A DNA stretch of 64,000 bases from Daphnia carinata (Eukaryota; Arthropoda; Branchiopoda; Diplostraca; Daphniidae). The notes below the pieces were generated by a model. The model did no database searches, was not told the origin of the DNA, and worked only from the letters and a program-made list of their open reading frames with translations. Location: NCBI RefSeq assembly GCF_022539665.2, contig NC_081334.1, positions 186,001 to 250,000 on the forward strand, read 5' to 3'. Shown piece by piece: positions 20,411 to 31,435 of this stretch (position 1 is its first letter; each line of letters begins with the position of its first letter). A program made the position numbers and the translations under genes.

Positions 20411-21214
20411 TTATGGTTTCTTTCTGATTCTAGGTGATAGTTTGGGTGGTGTAAATCCATGGAATGGATCGGCAATATGCTCTTCGATTACAGGTTGTCG
20501 TTCGGTATTTTGAGCTTCATCACGATCGAGAGTTTCATTGATAGCATTAGAAATGGACTCGGAGGCACGTCCGATGGAAACTGATGCTCCCCCGGCCTCT
20601 CCATTTTTGCTTTCAATGTTACACTCAAAGTAGTTAGTGGATGAAGGGATTATTAAAATAGATTTTGGTTTTTCGAAAGATTCATCGAAGATGACGTCTC
20701 TGGAGATAATTATTTTTCTTGACACTGGATCCCATAGATGAAAAGCTTTTTGTGTCTCAGAGTAGCCGACAAACAGACATTTTAGCCCTTTTCGATCAAA
20801 TTTGAAGCTTTCATCCTTGGGAATATGCATGTAGGCAACTGAACCAAAAATGCGAAGATGAGACAAATTTGGTTTTCGTCCATGCCACCCTTGATATGGA
20901 GTCATGTCTGCCATAGATTTACATAGTACACGATTTTGAAGGTAAACAGCACACGCTGTGGCTTCGGCCCACATTTCTACACCAAATTTTGATGAATGGA
21001 GCATACTTTTTGCCGATTCAATAATTGTGCGGTTGTATCGCTCTGACACACAGTTCTGTTCTGGTGTCTTGGGTGCACTTATCTCATGGCGAATGCCCTT
21101 CTCACTGAGCCAGGCATTGTATTCGTTTCCGATGTATTCTCCACCATTATCGCTGCGGAGTGTGACAACTGAATTTCCCGTTTGATTTGGAACCCCAGCA
21201 ACATAGTTCTTCAA
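20411..21214 (-). pseudogene. Copia integrase, C-terminal part
   Basis: The frame contains LRSDNGGEYIGNEYNAWLSE (second catalytic Asp) and SAPKTPEQNCVSERYNRTI with the catalytic Glu, where the usual NGVAER is NCVSER. The C-terminal GKKP-like GWHGRKPNLSHLRIFGSVAY and a domain ending in ISRDVIFDES follow. The N-terminal part with the first Asp (about 21220-21340) is broken by frameshifts. Confidence 0.85.
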
Positions 21215-21345
21215 ATGTTTAACACTTTGGATTTCCTTTTGGCAAATTTAACAACTCCATACCTCGTATAGTCGTCTTTGTAAGTGACGAAATACCGCGA
21301 TCCGTTGAGAGATGGGGTTTGCATGGTCCGCAACATCACTGTGAA

Positions 21346-22030
21346 CTAGTTATTGGCCAATTTTAGTGGCTCGATTGCGACCAAGGTTGGGAAAAGGTAG
21401 TCGATGGTGTTTTCCCATGATGCATCCTCACATATTGGTGGTCCATCACATATTGGTGGTACGCTGGAGTTCTTGTGGATGAGGAGACCGTTAGCCATAT
21501 TCATGCTAGCCATTTTCTTGATCGTAACATGGCCAAGTCGTTCGTGCCACGTTTTCAGGGATTTATCACTTGCAACTAATGCATTATCATTGTCTGATAA
21601 TTCTTGTGACGTGATATATATCTGATAAAGTTTCTTTCCGACTCTTTTGCCAACAGCTACTACTTTTTCCTTTTTCACTATATTGACTGAATCATTGTCA
21701 AAACATGCCTGGAATACACGGTCTGTTGCAGCTCCAATGGAGAAAAGAGTCGCTCCTAGACCTGGAACATACAAAACGTCTTGGATGATGCCATCGTTCC
21801 ATACGTCATTAACTCTCGGTCGAATCTTGAGATCTCCAACACCAAGTACAGGGATTCATTTTCTTTTCCAACACCTTTAACATTCCTCACTCCATGTTGG
21901 ACGGAACGAAATGTTGTAAACATAGATATTTGATCAGTCATGTGCTGGCTAGCGCCGGAGTCCGCATACCAGCTTCCTGTGCAGATGATTGATTCGGATG
22001 AATTGAATGCGTACTCATCATCAGAAAATT
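21346..22030 (-). pseudogene. Copia protease and GAG-pre-integrase domain
   Basis: At about 21990-21930 the minus strand reads WYADSGASQHMTDQISMF, the Copia retropepsin active site (DSGAS). A frameshift follows, then YVPGLGATLFSIGAATD (21774) and the pre-integrase zinc-binding signature WHERLGHVTIKKMASM. The frame runs to 21346 with a changed C-terminus. The break near 21770 separates the protease from the rest. Confidence 0.82.
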
Positions 22031-22099
22031 TTTGATCAGATTTGGTTTGTGTTGCAGACTTGCAGCTAATGCTGTTTCTTCAGTAGCATCACGTTTTCC

Positions 22100-22800
22100 T
22101 TGCAAGTATGCTTCTTTCCTCCAACAAACTTCTTCACGGTGAGATGATCGAAAGTTTCCTTTTCGACAAAAACCACATTGGCTCTTTTTGGATTCTTTGT
22201 ATTCACTCTTTAAGTTTGCTTGATTCGTATGACTTGCTGGGGTTTGCTACCACTTTTTTTCTTTTTAACAGCAAAGAACGCTGCATCTGATGAATGGTTG
22301 ACGTCAAGGCCAGACATTTTTGAAATATTTTCTTCGCCCTGACGACGAGATGTTAACAAAGCGAGTGTTTTCTTGGTCTCATCTATGTTATTCCATGCTG
22401 ATAAGAATGGTCGATAACTTGGCGGAAGATTCATAGTAACTTTTGTTTTAACTTGACTTTCAGAAACAGCAGAACCTAGATCACTGACAAGCAAGTGTGC
22501 AAGTCATTAGAATTCTCTGACATTTTTCATCAAGAGATGACACAATAAAATTGCGGGCAGTTATATCACGTTGTTTCCAGCTCTTGATTGGGGCGTCTCT
22601 TGCGGTTACAGCTGCAGCGTTGGACTGATCATTGAGAAGTTGAATTGGGATTGGCTTTATATCTGCACCTTCCACAGTATCAATTAGCCCATGGTTCTCT
22701 AGGACCAGTGTCAATTGGAATTTCCAAAACTGAAATTGGTACCGTCGAATTTAGAAATGTGAGAGATTTCCTTTGCAGAAAACGTTCCGGTAGCCATCTT
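22100..22800 (-). pseudogene. Copia Gag
   Basis: The start reads MATGTFSAKEISHISKFDGT near 22797. A one-base loss near 22738 shifts into the frame 22714-22481 (LTLVLENHGLIDTVEGADI, SWKQRDITARNFIVSSLDEK). A second shift leads to 22494-22210 (VKTKVTMNLPPSYRPFLSAW). A relic CCHC knuckle, CGFCRKGNFRSSHREEVCWR, lies at about 22180-22115. The domain order is that of UBN2-type Copia Gag. Confidence 0.82.
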
Positions 22801-22860
22801 TGATGTACAACTCTTGGGTTATTTTTCACAGCTTTTTATCTGTATAAGCCGTCGTTAATC

Positions 22861-22874
22861 CTGGGCCCATAACC
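22861..22874 (-). promoter_or_regulatory. Copia primer-binding site, initiator tRNA-Met anticodon-region type
   Basis: On the minus strand GGTTATGGGCCCAG directly abuts the 5' LTR. It is complementary to CTGGGCCCATAACC, the anticodon stem-loop of initiator tRNA-Met. Priming from an internal half-tRNA is established for Drosophila copia, so the match is expected for this lineage. Confidence 0.85.
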
Positions 22875-23093
22875 TGTGAATTAACTTCACAAAGTAGCCG
22901 AACTAGCGAGTAACGTTTTTCACTTTTATTCTAGATTGTAATCAGTCAGAACACGACCAAGAGCACACACTTGAGCTTACACTATTTTACGCACTGCAAT
23001 CTTAACTGGAAGGGGAAAAGGGCAGAGAGCAACATTGCCGGTTAAATCAGAAGAGAAAAGTACATTCTGTTTGACACAATACAAAAAACAACA
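22875..23093 (-). repeat. Copia 5' LTR
   Basis: 219 bp and the partner of 18601-18821. It begins TGTGAATTAAC where the other copy has TGTTGAATTAAC. It ends at CAACA, followed by TATGT. Confidence 0.92.
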
Positions 23094-23459
23094 TATGTTC
23101 TGATGTTTAAGCACGTAACAAACAAGTAATCAATTAATAATATTTCAGAATGAAAATATGCTCATAATTCACTTATATCAGACGACATTTTCAAAAGAGA
23201 GTGCTTCAGAAGATGGAAAAAGGAAAGGACTACATTCTTAACTGTGCAATTTCAAGACAAAACTAAGAAAACGAAGTCGTCCCTAGTACCTGGTGTGATG
23301 GTGGATAGTGTTCCCTGCCTTCCAAAAATCACCGATAATTGTCTGAGGGTATTGCAATTTTGAAAATGTCATGGAAACGCTATAATTGCAAAATTCTTTC
23401 AATTCACGGTAAGTTATGTTAGTATATGTACAATTGTTATGTACTAATAAATTTATTTT

Positions 23460-24500
23460 TTCAATAGATTCTTTTGAAAAAGCCATGAACAAAAAAGATG
23501 GGTCTGACACGTCAGAGTCAGCAAGGATATTTTTGAGCAATTCAAGGACAAATCTCAGATCAGAAGGATGTAGAAGAATACGAAATCAACAGAAAAAAGC
23601 CAAACAGCTCACACAATCCTCGTTACCGACTTCATCCATCTACTTTGACGAAAGACTTAGCAGTGAAGTTGATCCAATTGACATTAGTGATATGTCAATG
23701 AAAGATAGTCGGGATACAAACTTTTTCCTATCATCTGTCGATTCTGAGAATTCTGATTTTGGTACAGAAGAGAGTTGCTTGACTGAAACTATAAATGCTG
23801 GACCGTTTACTGAGCCATTAGCTGCAACAATAGTTTGTCGACCAATGTGTGGTAAAAAAACTTATTTTGTTTTTAAATTATGTCTAATTGGCCATTATCA
23901 TGCTTAGAATCAATCGAAATGTTATCCCTTACAGGAACCATACAGCCAAGAACAAACGATTGTAGCCAAACCTCCCGTGGCCAAAATGGAAATGCATCGG
24001 GCATGATTGAGTCGCAACGATTAATGCTGTCGAGGGATTTAACTTCCCAAGAGACAACTAATCCTCATGTTAAACGAAAAACACCATTGTTGGGTAAGAA
24101 TATTTCAAAAATACATTAACACATAAATGGATTTAGCTGTGGAATCTTACATCTTTATGTTTGCCTGAGAAACGATCGTCTTTTGAGAAACAAGTTCTAA
24201 AACCTTTGCAAGTAAGAAATATTGTTTGCATACCAAAAGTGTTTTATTTAATTCACTATGTTGTTTTGTAGACGAAAACGTTATTTACGAGTGATGGCAA
24301 GGGAATTGGCTGACAGTAAAGCAGAACAACGGGATTTGCGTTGGCTTTTGTTAAGTAAACAATCTTTGGAAAGCACTGAATAATCGCCATCCGGTCTTTC
24401 AAAAACATGTCAGCCTTGCTTTGAAAACGGCGGAAGACTTCCAACATTTCGAAGAAGAATTGTTGAAACCTGACGTCCAGTCGATAGGTTAAAGCAAAGT
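23460..24500 (+). pseudogene. Broken multi-exon gene, acidic/Ser-rich with a possible DUF4806-like tail
   Basis: An exon after an acceptor near 23467 encodes MNKKDGSDTSESARIF and a Ser/Asp-rich region up to a donor near 23851 (ATGTGTG/GTAAAA). The next exon (from about 23935) joins in frame and encodes a polar segment up to a GTAAGAAT donor near 24095. A further exon-like block at 24280-24500 reads MARELADSKAEQRDLRWLL in one frame and FQKHVSLALKTAEDFQHFEE in another. That pattern resembles the C-terminal DUF4806 domain. The frame break and stop show decay. The domain guess is weak. Confidence 0.35.
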
Positions 24501-24559
24501 ACAGCAAACAAATCGCGATGCTGTTTCACTTGTCCCTGTATATTTACTTGATCCTGTAT

Positions 24560-25300
24560 AGGCTGTAAGGCCCCGCAATGAGTTGATGTACACTGCCAGA
24601 TTCAAGAATATATTACTTGACATGTAATGATGTGGACTCCTTTTTCCATTTTAGGCCTCATGTTTTCCTCAAGGTTTTCACGTCATATTCATTTCTTATG
24701 ACGTCTGTTAGATGTCTTTTACCATATTATGGATATATATCATTTTCTATGCACTTGGGCGTCATTTTCCATTCTTTTGGATGCCGTGATCCATAACTAC
24801 GGAAGTCTTTCTGTATTCTATTGGATGTATTTATTGATTCCTGTAGACAACATTTTCTGTTTTTTTTCGACAGCTTTAACCATCCTTTAACACATCCTTA
24901 TCTATTACTTTAGGTGTCTTTAACTATCTTGGAGAAGACTTAAAGACAACTATAAGGTATTTTTGGGAGTTTGCCTTTGTAAAACAACATCGTCATGAAC
25001 GTCTTTCGTGCATCAAAGTGAAAACTTTAATTTGTCCACAGATTGTCTTGAAAGTTATCTTAAACATACTACTAGTCCCGGACATTAGGACGAATGGAAG
25101 GGGTCTTAAATATTACCTAAAGAGCTCCTCGGGATCTCCTCACTCGGGACGACCGGACATCCTCGGGATGTTTTAACGACAGCCCGGTGCTATGCGGGTA
25201 GTTTTGGTGCTTTTAATATTCTGTATTGTTCAAATAATTGAGCTAGCAGGTTCATTATTTGAGCTAAAAAAACAATTATTAAGACAGCCAAAGTATTATT
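24560..25300. other. Degenerate GACATC/GATGTC repeat zone with an inverted-repeat-like end
   Basis: Variants of TTAGATGTCTTTT, GTGTCTTTAACTATC and CGGACATCCTCGGGATG fill 24690-25180. The zone ends with GGTGCTATGCGGG near 25190, similar to the right end of the 12.8-kb element (TTGTGCTATGTGGG at 58209-58222). No gene is recognised. Confidence 0.4.
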
Positions 25301-25352
25301 GGCACCTTCAGCGGAAGCCAATCAATCAGCTGAAGTCATGTATGAAATCTAC

Positions 25353-25386
25353 TGCGGAATGTTAGCCAGTTTGGTGGTACCAACAG
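25353..25386 (+). repeat. 34-bp inverted repeat, left copy
   Basis: Nearly perfect reverse complement of 26299-26333 (core GTTAGCCAGTTTGGTGGTAC). The two copies flank the Skeletor-like fragment. Confidence 0.75.
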
Positions 25387-25510
25387 GTAGAAAAGATAAT
25401 TCATTCACGTTTTAAAAATATATTCAACTTAAGTATTTTAGTTTACGAATTCGAATTGATGTGTATTTTTTTTTGTTGCTTTTTTTTCGTTTCGCCCGTA
25501 TGTATTGTAG

Positions 25511-26360
25511 ACTACCAAAATCCCGAGCGAAACTGGCGAGTCCGGCGCTATGGTCGGAGAGGGTCACGAATTTGACTCTTGCATCCAATTGTTCAGCGGC
25601 TTCATGCAGGCCCAATTGGAAGCTATCTTAGAGGGAGTCATCATCCGACTTTCTGGTCATATGGACGACAACGAATACATGTCGTTCGGGATAAGCGACG
25701 CAGAAGGCCATACGAAAATGATTGGCGCCGATGTTGCCGTCGCCTATTTCAATAGCAAGGACAACAAGTTCTACGTCGAAGATTACATTTGAATACTAAA
25801 CCACAGGTGTGTTAATCATATATCATTCATCAACCTTATCCTGTTTTATTTTTTCTAATATTCGTTTGTGATGGAAGTGCGATGGAACTAACTGCATGTG
25901 CCCCGAAAGCCGGTAGGAGGACGCAATGATGTTAGCATGCTTTACATCCAGAGGACAAACGGCGTCGCTACCGTTGCTTATCAGCGTTCGTTGGGCGCTC
26001 AGCAAGAAAAATTGGATCAAGTAATATTGACTATCGGTCGGGTAAATGTTATTGTCGCTATAGGGCCTCTCTATTCACGTTTTTATTGCAGGTCAACCAA
26101 CTTGGAGTATCGCTTGGTACATTAATGATCTCCTAATTCCCGGAATCCATGTCGAAAAAAGGGTGAAACGTACACGTTCCTAGTTGAAGGAGGTATGAAA
26201 CTACTGTTATGATGGCAATCGAATGATAACTATTAAACTAACTGTGCGATGTAGGTAATGACCCAACAAATTCGGCCCGCTGGCATCCGCTCTACATGCT
26301 GGTTGGTACCACCAAACTGGCTAACATTTCGCATGGGCAAGTGTGCATGTTTTTGTTGTT
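25511..26360 (+). pseudogene. Skeletor-like DOMON-domain pseudogene fragment
   Basis: Exon-like blocks encode part of a Skeletor-type protein. 25511-25812 has GVIIRLSGHMDDNEYMSFGI and KMIGADVAVAYFN (DOMON core). About 25875-26015 has NDVSMLYIQRTNGVATVAYQ. About 26092-26193 has WYINDLLIPGIHVEK and 26254 onwards has NDPTNSARWHPLYM. Acceptors TTGTAG (25510) and TTGCAG (about 26092) are present. Frame is lost near 25788 (a base missing in the DYYL-type segment), near 25913 and near 26160. The last block runs into one arm of the inverted repeat. In flies, Skeletor is a spindle-matrix/cuticle-related protein. Confidence 0.72.
26299..26333 (-). repeat. 34-bp inverted repeat, right copy
   Basis: Reverse complement of 25353-25386. 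It replaces the expected continuation of the Skeletor-like reading frame after WHPLYM. Confidence 0.75.
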
Positions 26361-26880
26361 CCCATACTAAAAGTATTGCGGTTCTCCGTTGTTGTCATCC
26401 GACGATGAAAAGTCGACACCGTTGAATTACCATAACCCTGTTGTTGTTGGGTGGTACCAGACTGAGCTCCATAGTTTTGTCCAGCTCCGGCGTCTGCTGA
26501 TACCTGAGAGCCATAGCCTTGTTGCTGTTGGGCAGCTCCATTTTGAGCACCATAACCCTGTCCATCTCCAGCGCTAGCAGATACTTGAGCACCATAATCT
26601 TGTTGCTGTTGAGCCGCGCCGGACTGAGCTCCGTATGCCTGTTTCTGCTGTTGCTGCCCAGCATGGCCACCATAACCCTGTCCCTCTAGCCACGGCAACC
26701 AAAGCAGCAAAAATAATGTACTGTTTGAAAAAAAAAAAAAACCAAAACAATTATGTATCTTAGTTGAATATTAAAAAACAAACGAGTAAAATACAGTGGA
26801 AGACTAAATTGAAAGTGATGTTACAATACAAGGCAGCTTTTCTGCACGTAGCTCAGTAAAACTTATCCTACCTTGTTCAT
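26361..26880 (-). pseudogene. Cuticle-protein pseudogene, copy C (5' part only)
   Basis: Exon 1 is ATGAACAAG (26880-26872) with donor GTAGGATAAG. The next exon starts after CAAACAG near 26725 and encodes YIIFAALVAVAR, a signal peptide that is intact up to one extra G, which shifts frame. The frame 26710-26321 then encodes clean GYGAQ/SGAAQQQQ repeats until homology to copy B stops at GGTTATGG (26438-26430). An unrelated tail follows, and the R&R domain exon is absent. Confidence 0.7.
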
Positions 26881-26954
26881 CTTGTTGAGGAAAGCAAATG
26901 ATATTTTCATCCGTTGCGAGCACTTCTTCATATACCCCCTCTCGCCCATTCGCT

Positions 26955-27927
26955 TGTAGGGGAGACCGGACCCATCTTGGACACTGTACCAAGTTGTACA
27001 GTGCCGTGTAAAATAAAGTTATCAAAATAAAAATATAATAATTACATGATATGTTCAAAATAGGTTTTTATGCATGGTGTAAAAATTTGATTCCCGTATC
27101 TGTATTATTTATTGAATATTTTAACAAAAATAAAAATATAAAAAAGTCTGTATTTTTCTTCGTTCTTAATCGATGATTTTTTAAAGTGTAATTCTATAGT
27201 TATACGTTAATAGATATTAGAGGTAAGTAGACCATAGTTTTCTTAATAATATTTCAAAAGAAAAATAATTTTCCTTATTCAACTTTCAACAGCATCATTT
27301 ATTCTGCGAAAGTTGTTTTTTGGGGCCAATTTGTACAAACGGCAGGGGTGATGTTGGACACCAAATAGGCGTGCATGGGATGGGCCAAGTCTAAGCGCGA
27401 AAATTTAAAATTTTGAAATTTAAGGAAACATTTAGAATATAACATGACTAAGACAAATCAGAGAAAAAAACTTGAAAAATTTCTGTTACCAAATTATCGA
27501 TTCTGTCTTGGCTCCACCTCCTCCTATGTCTTCCTTATCAGTAAAATGAAATTTTTCAGGTATAATAATAAAGTATTTTATTTCACGTCACATCCTATTA
27601 AAATTACATTTAAATTGTTCGCTAATTTAGTAGTTAATAGTATGAAAAAAATTAAAATTTTCATCCAACACAATCTACCTCTTTTGACCACGTCCAAAGT
27701 GGTACAGGTGTCCGTACAAAGTCACCCCGATTTCGTCGAAACTCACCGCAAAATAAAAACGGTAATAAATTCTAAACAAATTATATTACATCTCTGAAAA
27801 AAATTAAGGGGGTAGCGGATACGTTGTAGATTCAGTTTTAACAAATTTTATTTATTTCGCGTAAGTAGGGTGGTACATAATGGGGTAAAACCAAACCTGT
27901 CCAACATGGGTCCGGTCTCCCCTACAC
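26955..27927. mobile_element. 973-bp terminal-inverted-repeat element in the right arm only
   Basis: Ends read TGTAGGGGAGACCGGACCCA at the left and its reverse complement at the right, with one mismatch over about 27 bp. A TA-duplication reading (TA/GGGGAGACC...GGTCTCCCC/TA) would fit a Tc1/mariner-like target, but the superfamily is not settled. The left arm has no such element at the matching point (about 14235). The interior is AT-rich, and the 118-codon plus frame (27444-27797) shows no transposase motif, so it is probably non-autonomous. Confidence 0.75.
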
Positions 27928-28940
27928 TACTTCAAATTTCAACTGGGCGGCAGTTACTTTCGCAAACGAAGCTTGCGTACACACAGGCATGAAAGCAATC
28001 AAATTTTCTTGTTTTTTTCTCATGCCATCTCGTTCAAAACACATTGGGCACCTGACGACCATGTGTGGCGCACAGCATATTGGGGGGGGGGGGCACAAAT
28101 CGGGAGGATGTTGGTACCCTCTTCTTTCATCCTCCCGTTCCATATCGCCCTTTCACTTTCATCAAAACAAGGCTTCCATATATGACCTAGTATTACGGTC
28201 AATTTGCGGCAAAACGCATGGAGATCGGAAATCTACCGTGCAACAAAAGGAGTGGTGTAGATGTTCGTTGTACAGGTAAATTGCATCGGTCATTTAGCGT
28301 TCTTTTTTTGCAAATCTCATACGTTGCGGAGAGAAAGTCAGTGATTTCAGCAAATTGGGTTCTTCATGACACCAAAGAATCTGCTCACGTATTAACCTCA
28401 TTTCAAATGGTTCCAACCTTTTCGCGAGAAGCTTTGCATCGAGAGTACTGATCAATCTCTCAGGCATCATTTCCATTCTTAAGGGTACCATCTTTAAATG
28501 GCCAAGACCTCTTTGTGCGTGAGAAAAGGTAAAAACGAGTGATGCATGCTCTCGTTAAAAATTGAAGTTATCGTGGGTTAACCGAGCAACAATGAATTTG
28601 TTTTCTGAAATATGCATTCTACTTTGTTTTCCTACCTCTGAGGTAATATTGGGTGCTTTATCTAACTTGATTCTAGACCTTTCATGAACGATATTTAGTA
28701 AGAAATACACCGAAATTGGAAGATGGACGTTGTTCACAATTTACCTTGAAGATAAAGATTTTTTATTCGATTATTGACTGTGTAAATAATTATTTGAAAC
28801 GAATGCTATGAAAGCTTTCGCGGAGGCATTCGAAAACCCAATTTTGAATGATTCATGCAAAGTCATAACTACAATTAAACATAAAAATGAATAAACATTA
28901 TTATCTTTTTCCTAAAATGTATTAGATTTATTTGAATCTC
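27928..28940. other. Spacer of the right arm (copy of 13260-14235, inverted)
   Basis: Matches the left-arm spacer in reverse complement, including a poly-G run near 28080 and the TTGCATCGAGAGTACTGATC segment near 28435. No protein family is recognised. Confidence 0.6.
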
Positions 28941-29039
28941 ATCGCAAGCCAAACGGAAATAGTTATCATTATTTCAATACAAAAATCAATAATTTTTATA
29001 AGTTTGAATATGAAACATTCGGTTTATTGTTGGAAATCG

Positions 29040-29547
29040 GCTTGGCATTGCCATAGTTGCTGCCTCTATTCCCAAAGAATTGCTATTTCCGTAATTGCCG
29101 TTGCCGGTGGATGGTGCGGGATACTGGGCCTCACCTTCTTACTTGACATCAGTGACGTAACCGTTTTCATCAGCCCGGTAAAAAACAATTTGAGTGTGGC
29201 TATCGGGAAATGCAACGCGGTAGCATCCAGTCACAACTTCCGTTTCCGTTGCCGTTGCCGTTGCTGTTGTAAATATTCGTTGGCTTATGCCAAGTGCTGG
29301 ATCAGTCTTACCCTTGCTGCTTCTGGGCACCTTCGTTTTGTGAACCGTAATTTTGTCCAGCTGCGGCTTGGGCACTATAGCCTTGTTGCTGTTGGGCAGC
29401 TCCATTCTGAGCGTCATAACCGTGTCCAGCTCCGGCGCTAGCAGAGGTTTGAGCACCGTAACCCTGTTGTTGTTGGGCTGCTCCAGACTGAGCTCTGTAG
29501 TTTTGTCCAGCTCCAGCGCCTGCCGAGACCTGGTTTATATTTTTTAG
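29040..29547 (-). pseudogene. Cuticle-protein pseudogene, copy D
   Basis: Minus-strand counterpart of copy A. Gln/Gly/Ala repeats (GAGAGQNYRAQSGAAQQQQG) run from 29530 down to about 29310. Then the linker joins directly to the middle of the R&R domain (CYRVAFPDSHTQIVFYRADE), so about 160 bp including the exon junction has been lost. A TAA lies in the repeats near 29310 and another after TDVK near 29139. It is disabled. Confidence 0.7.
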
Positions 29548-31435
29548 CTTTCAAAGTGTATACCCTTAAAAGTTACACCCTTCTATTGCACAAATTAACG
29601 TGTTTATAAATATTTATTGAGCTTTAGAGAATAAATATATGTTCCCCTATTTTAAGATTAATGTAAATAATATAGTTCATTTATTTGTTTTATCGATTTT
29701 TAGTTAATTGCTCATTTGAAAGCAACAAAATGGTTGAAAAGCAGCACTATTGATCAGTACTGAGGTTTCAGCTGATAACTACCTGTATAAAGGGGATGCC
29801 TATACACAAAGCAATTGGGGTGGGTGGAGTGGTGGTGCCATCCAGGCCTGCGCAGGTGTCACTGCATGATATAGTATCAGGTGATTGTCTACGGACATGC
29901 TGCTAGTATGCGAGCAACCTTCTGTAAAGATCCACTTTTACCCCTGTGGATTCTACATGTGATTCCTCCTCAACATACAGTTATTTGTTAAGAGTTCCTA
30001 TTTTTCTACAGCAGAAAGATATAAAATATTTTAACTAGCATACCTTACGTGATAGAAATTGTTGTGTCAGAAAACGATAAAACCAGATTCTGGGGGGAAT
30101 GGAAATATCTGAACATAGGCTATTTACTGCTAGCATGTTCGATGCTGACACCATTCTGACGGCGGCTCCAGAAATCTCCAATTTTGTCCGCAAGTAGTCT
30201 CTGCAAATCTATCCACGAATTTTGTTTTTAAAGTATAGCTCACGAAACTTGATTTGCAAAGGATGATTCCTGTAGAGGAATGCCACCAAAGATCCAAATC
30301 CTATCGGTAGAATCCCATAATATCATTCTGCTACTGTTTATCCATTGATGGTGTCCGGCCACTTGTAATCTGACTAGTTCACTATATTTGTCGATGTTGT
30401 GTTGCCTATTATCACCATCATTTCAGCAGTCTATGATTATTGATTATTTTGGAAAAAAAAACATCGGAAAATTTGGGATGCAATTTCCACGTGGACTCCT
30501 GTAGTTTTTGCTCCGAATTAGGGTATGGCTTGTTGTGGTCGTATAGCTTTCAGCAAAGTCGCTAATGTAACCTTTCTTGGTAAAATTCTTATTGTTTGTG
30601 CCATCAATGCCAGATGGCTACCTATGTTAGTCACCTTGCTTGCCTCTAGCATGTCACCGGTTTTCCGGCAGTTGCTTTTTTGTCGTGGATCAACGTTGTA
30701 AGTTATTTATCTGTTGCCTGGTGGTGCTGTGATATAGCTTTTATGAAGTGTAAAGGACAATTAGGTATTTAAAATGAAAGCCTATGTGCCCCTTGCCTGC
30801 TTTATTTAGTTAAGGAATCAGAATAGTGATTTATTTATCTAGAAATGACCGCAACACAAAAATTGGTTTTCTGGCAATGTGTAAGACATGATGGTAGCAG
30901 TTTGAAAACAATTTATTTCTTGTCAATTCACAGATTTTTTATTCCTAAGCTAAGAAAAACAAAAACAAGCTGAATTTGTGTAAGAAATAATATTTTGGCA
31001 CGTTATGAAGGCTATAGATCTATTGCCTATTAATATGCTGCAAGTTAAACATTCTAAATTGCATAAACACAACTAAACGTTACCATTTCATTTTGTTTGT
31101 GAAGACCGTGTGTTAAATTGAATTTTCATTTCCCATTGAAAATTCATTTTTCATTTCCCTGCTAAAATCTAGTCTTTTTCGTACGCAGTGTAACAAATAC
31201 ATCTGCGGCAAAAGCTAAAGCATTTACGGTTGACATAAACCTCAAGCGACGCATTGATAAATGTTTCAGTTCTGTTAGAAGTCATAGATACCAGACTACT
31301 TTTGGGGCTATCCTCTATACGGTTTTGCACTTGCATCATATGTAAAATTTTACATTCGGCTTCATGTTAAGTCTTCATTTCCTTGTCTCTGCTTGTCCCT
31401 TATTTGCAGTTTATTTATTATACATGTTTAATTAG
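29548..31435. other. No gene recognised
   Basis: Mostly AT-rich intergenic or intronic sequence. A search for the missing 5' exons of the EXD2-like gene (a FDCEW-type motif) found nothing. Confidence 0.5.

Larger units (their letters stand above)
18601..23093 (-). mobile_element. Ty1/copia retrotransposon, nearly full length
   Basis: The LTRs are at 18601-18821 and 22875-23093. On the minus strand the LTR starts TGTTG and ends CAACA. The flanking five bases are TAAGT (left) and TATGT (right), a target duplication with one mismatch. Internal order on the minus strand is PBS, gag, CCHC relic, protease (ADSGASQHM), GAG-pre-integrase, integrase, RT, RNase H, PPT. Integrase lying before RT defines Copia. 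Frameshifts in gag, protease and integrase inactivate it. The LTRs differ at only a handful of positions, so it is fairly young. Confidence 0.92.
26430..29547 (-). repeat. Right arm of the large inverted duplication
   Basis: Reverse-complement partner of 12493-14739. It is longer because it carries the TIR element at 26955-27927 and about 60 bp of extra flanking sequence, and it has lost part of copy D. Confidence 0.8.

Noticed and set aside
27444-27797. 118-codon frame inside the 973-bp TIR element as a transposase
   Set aside because: No DDE/D pattern, AT-rich codon composition, too short.
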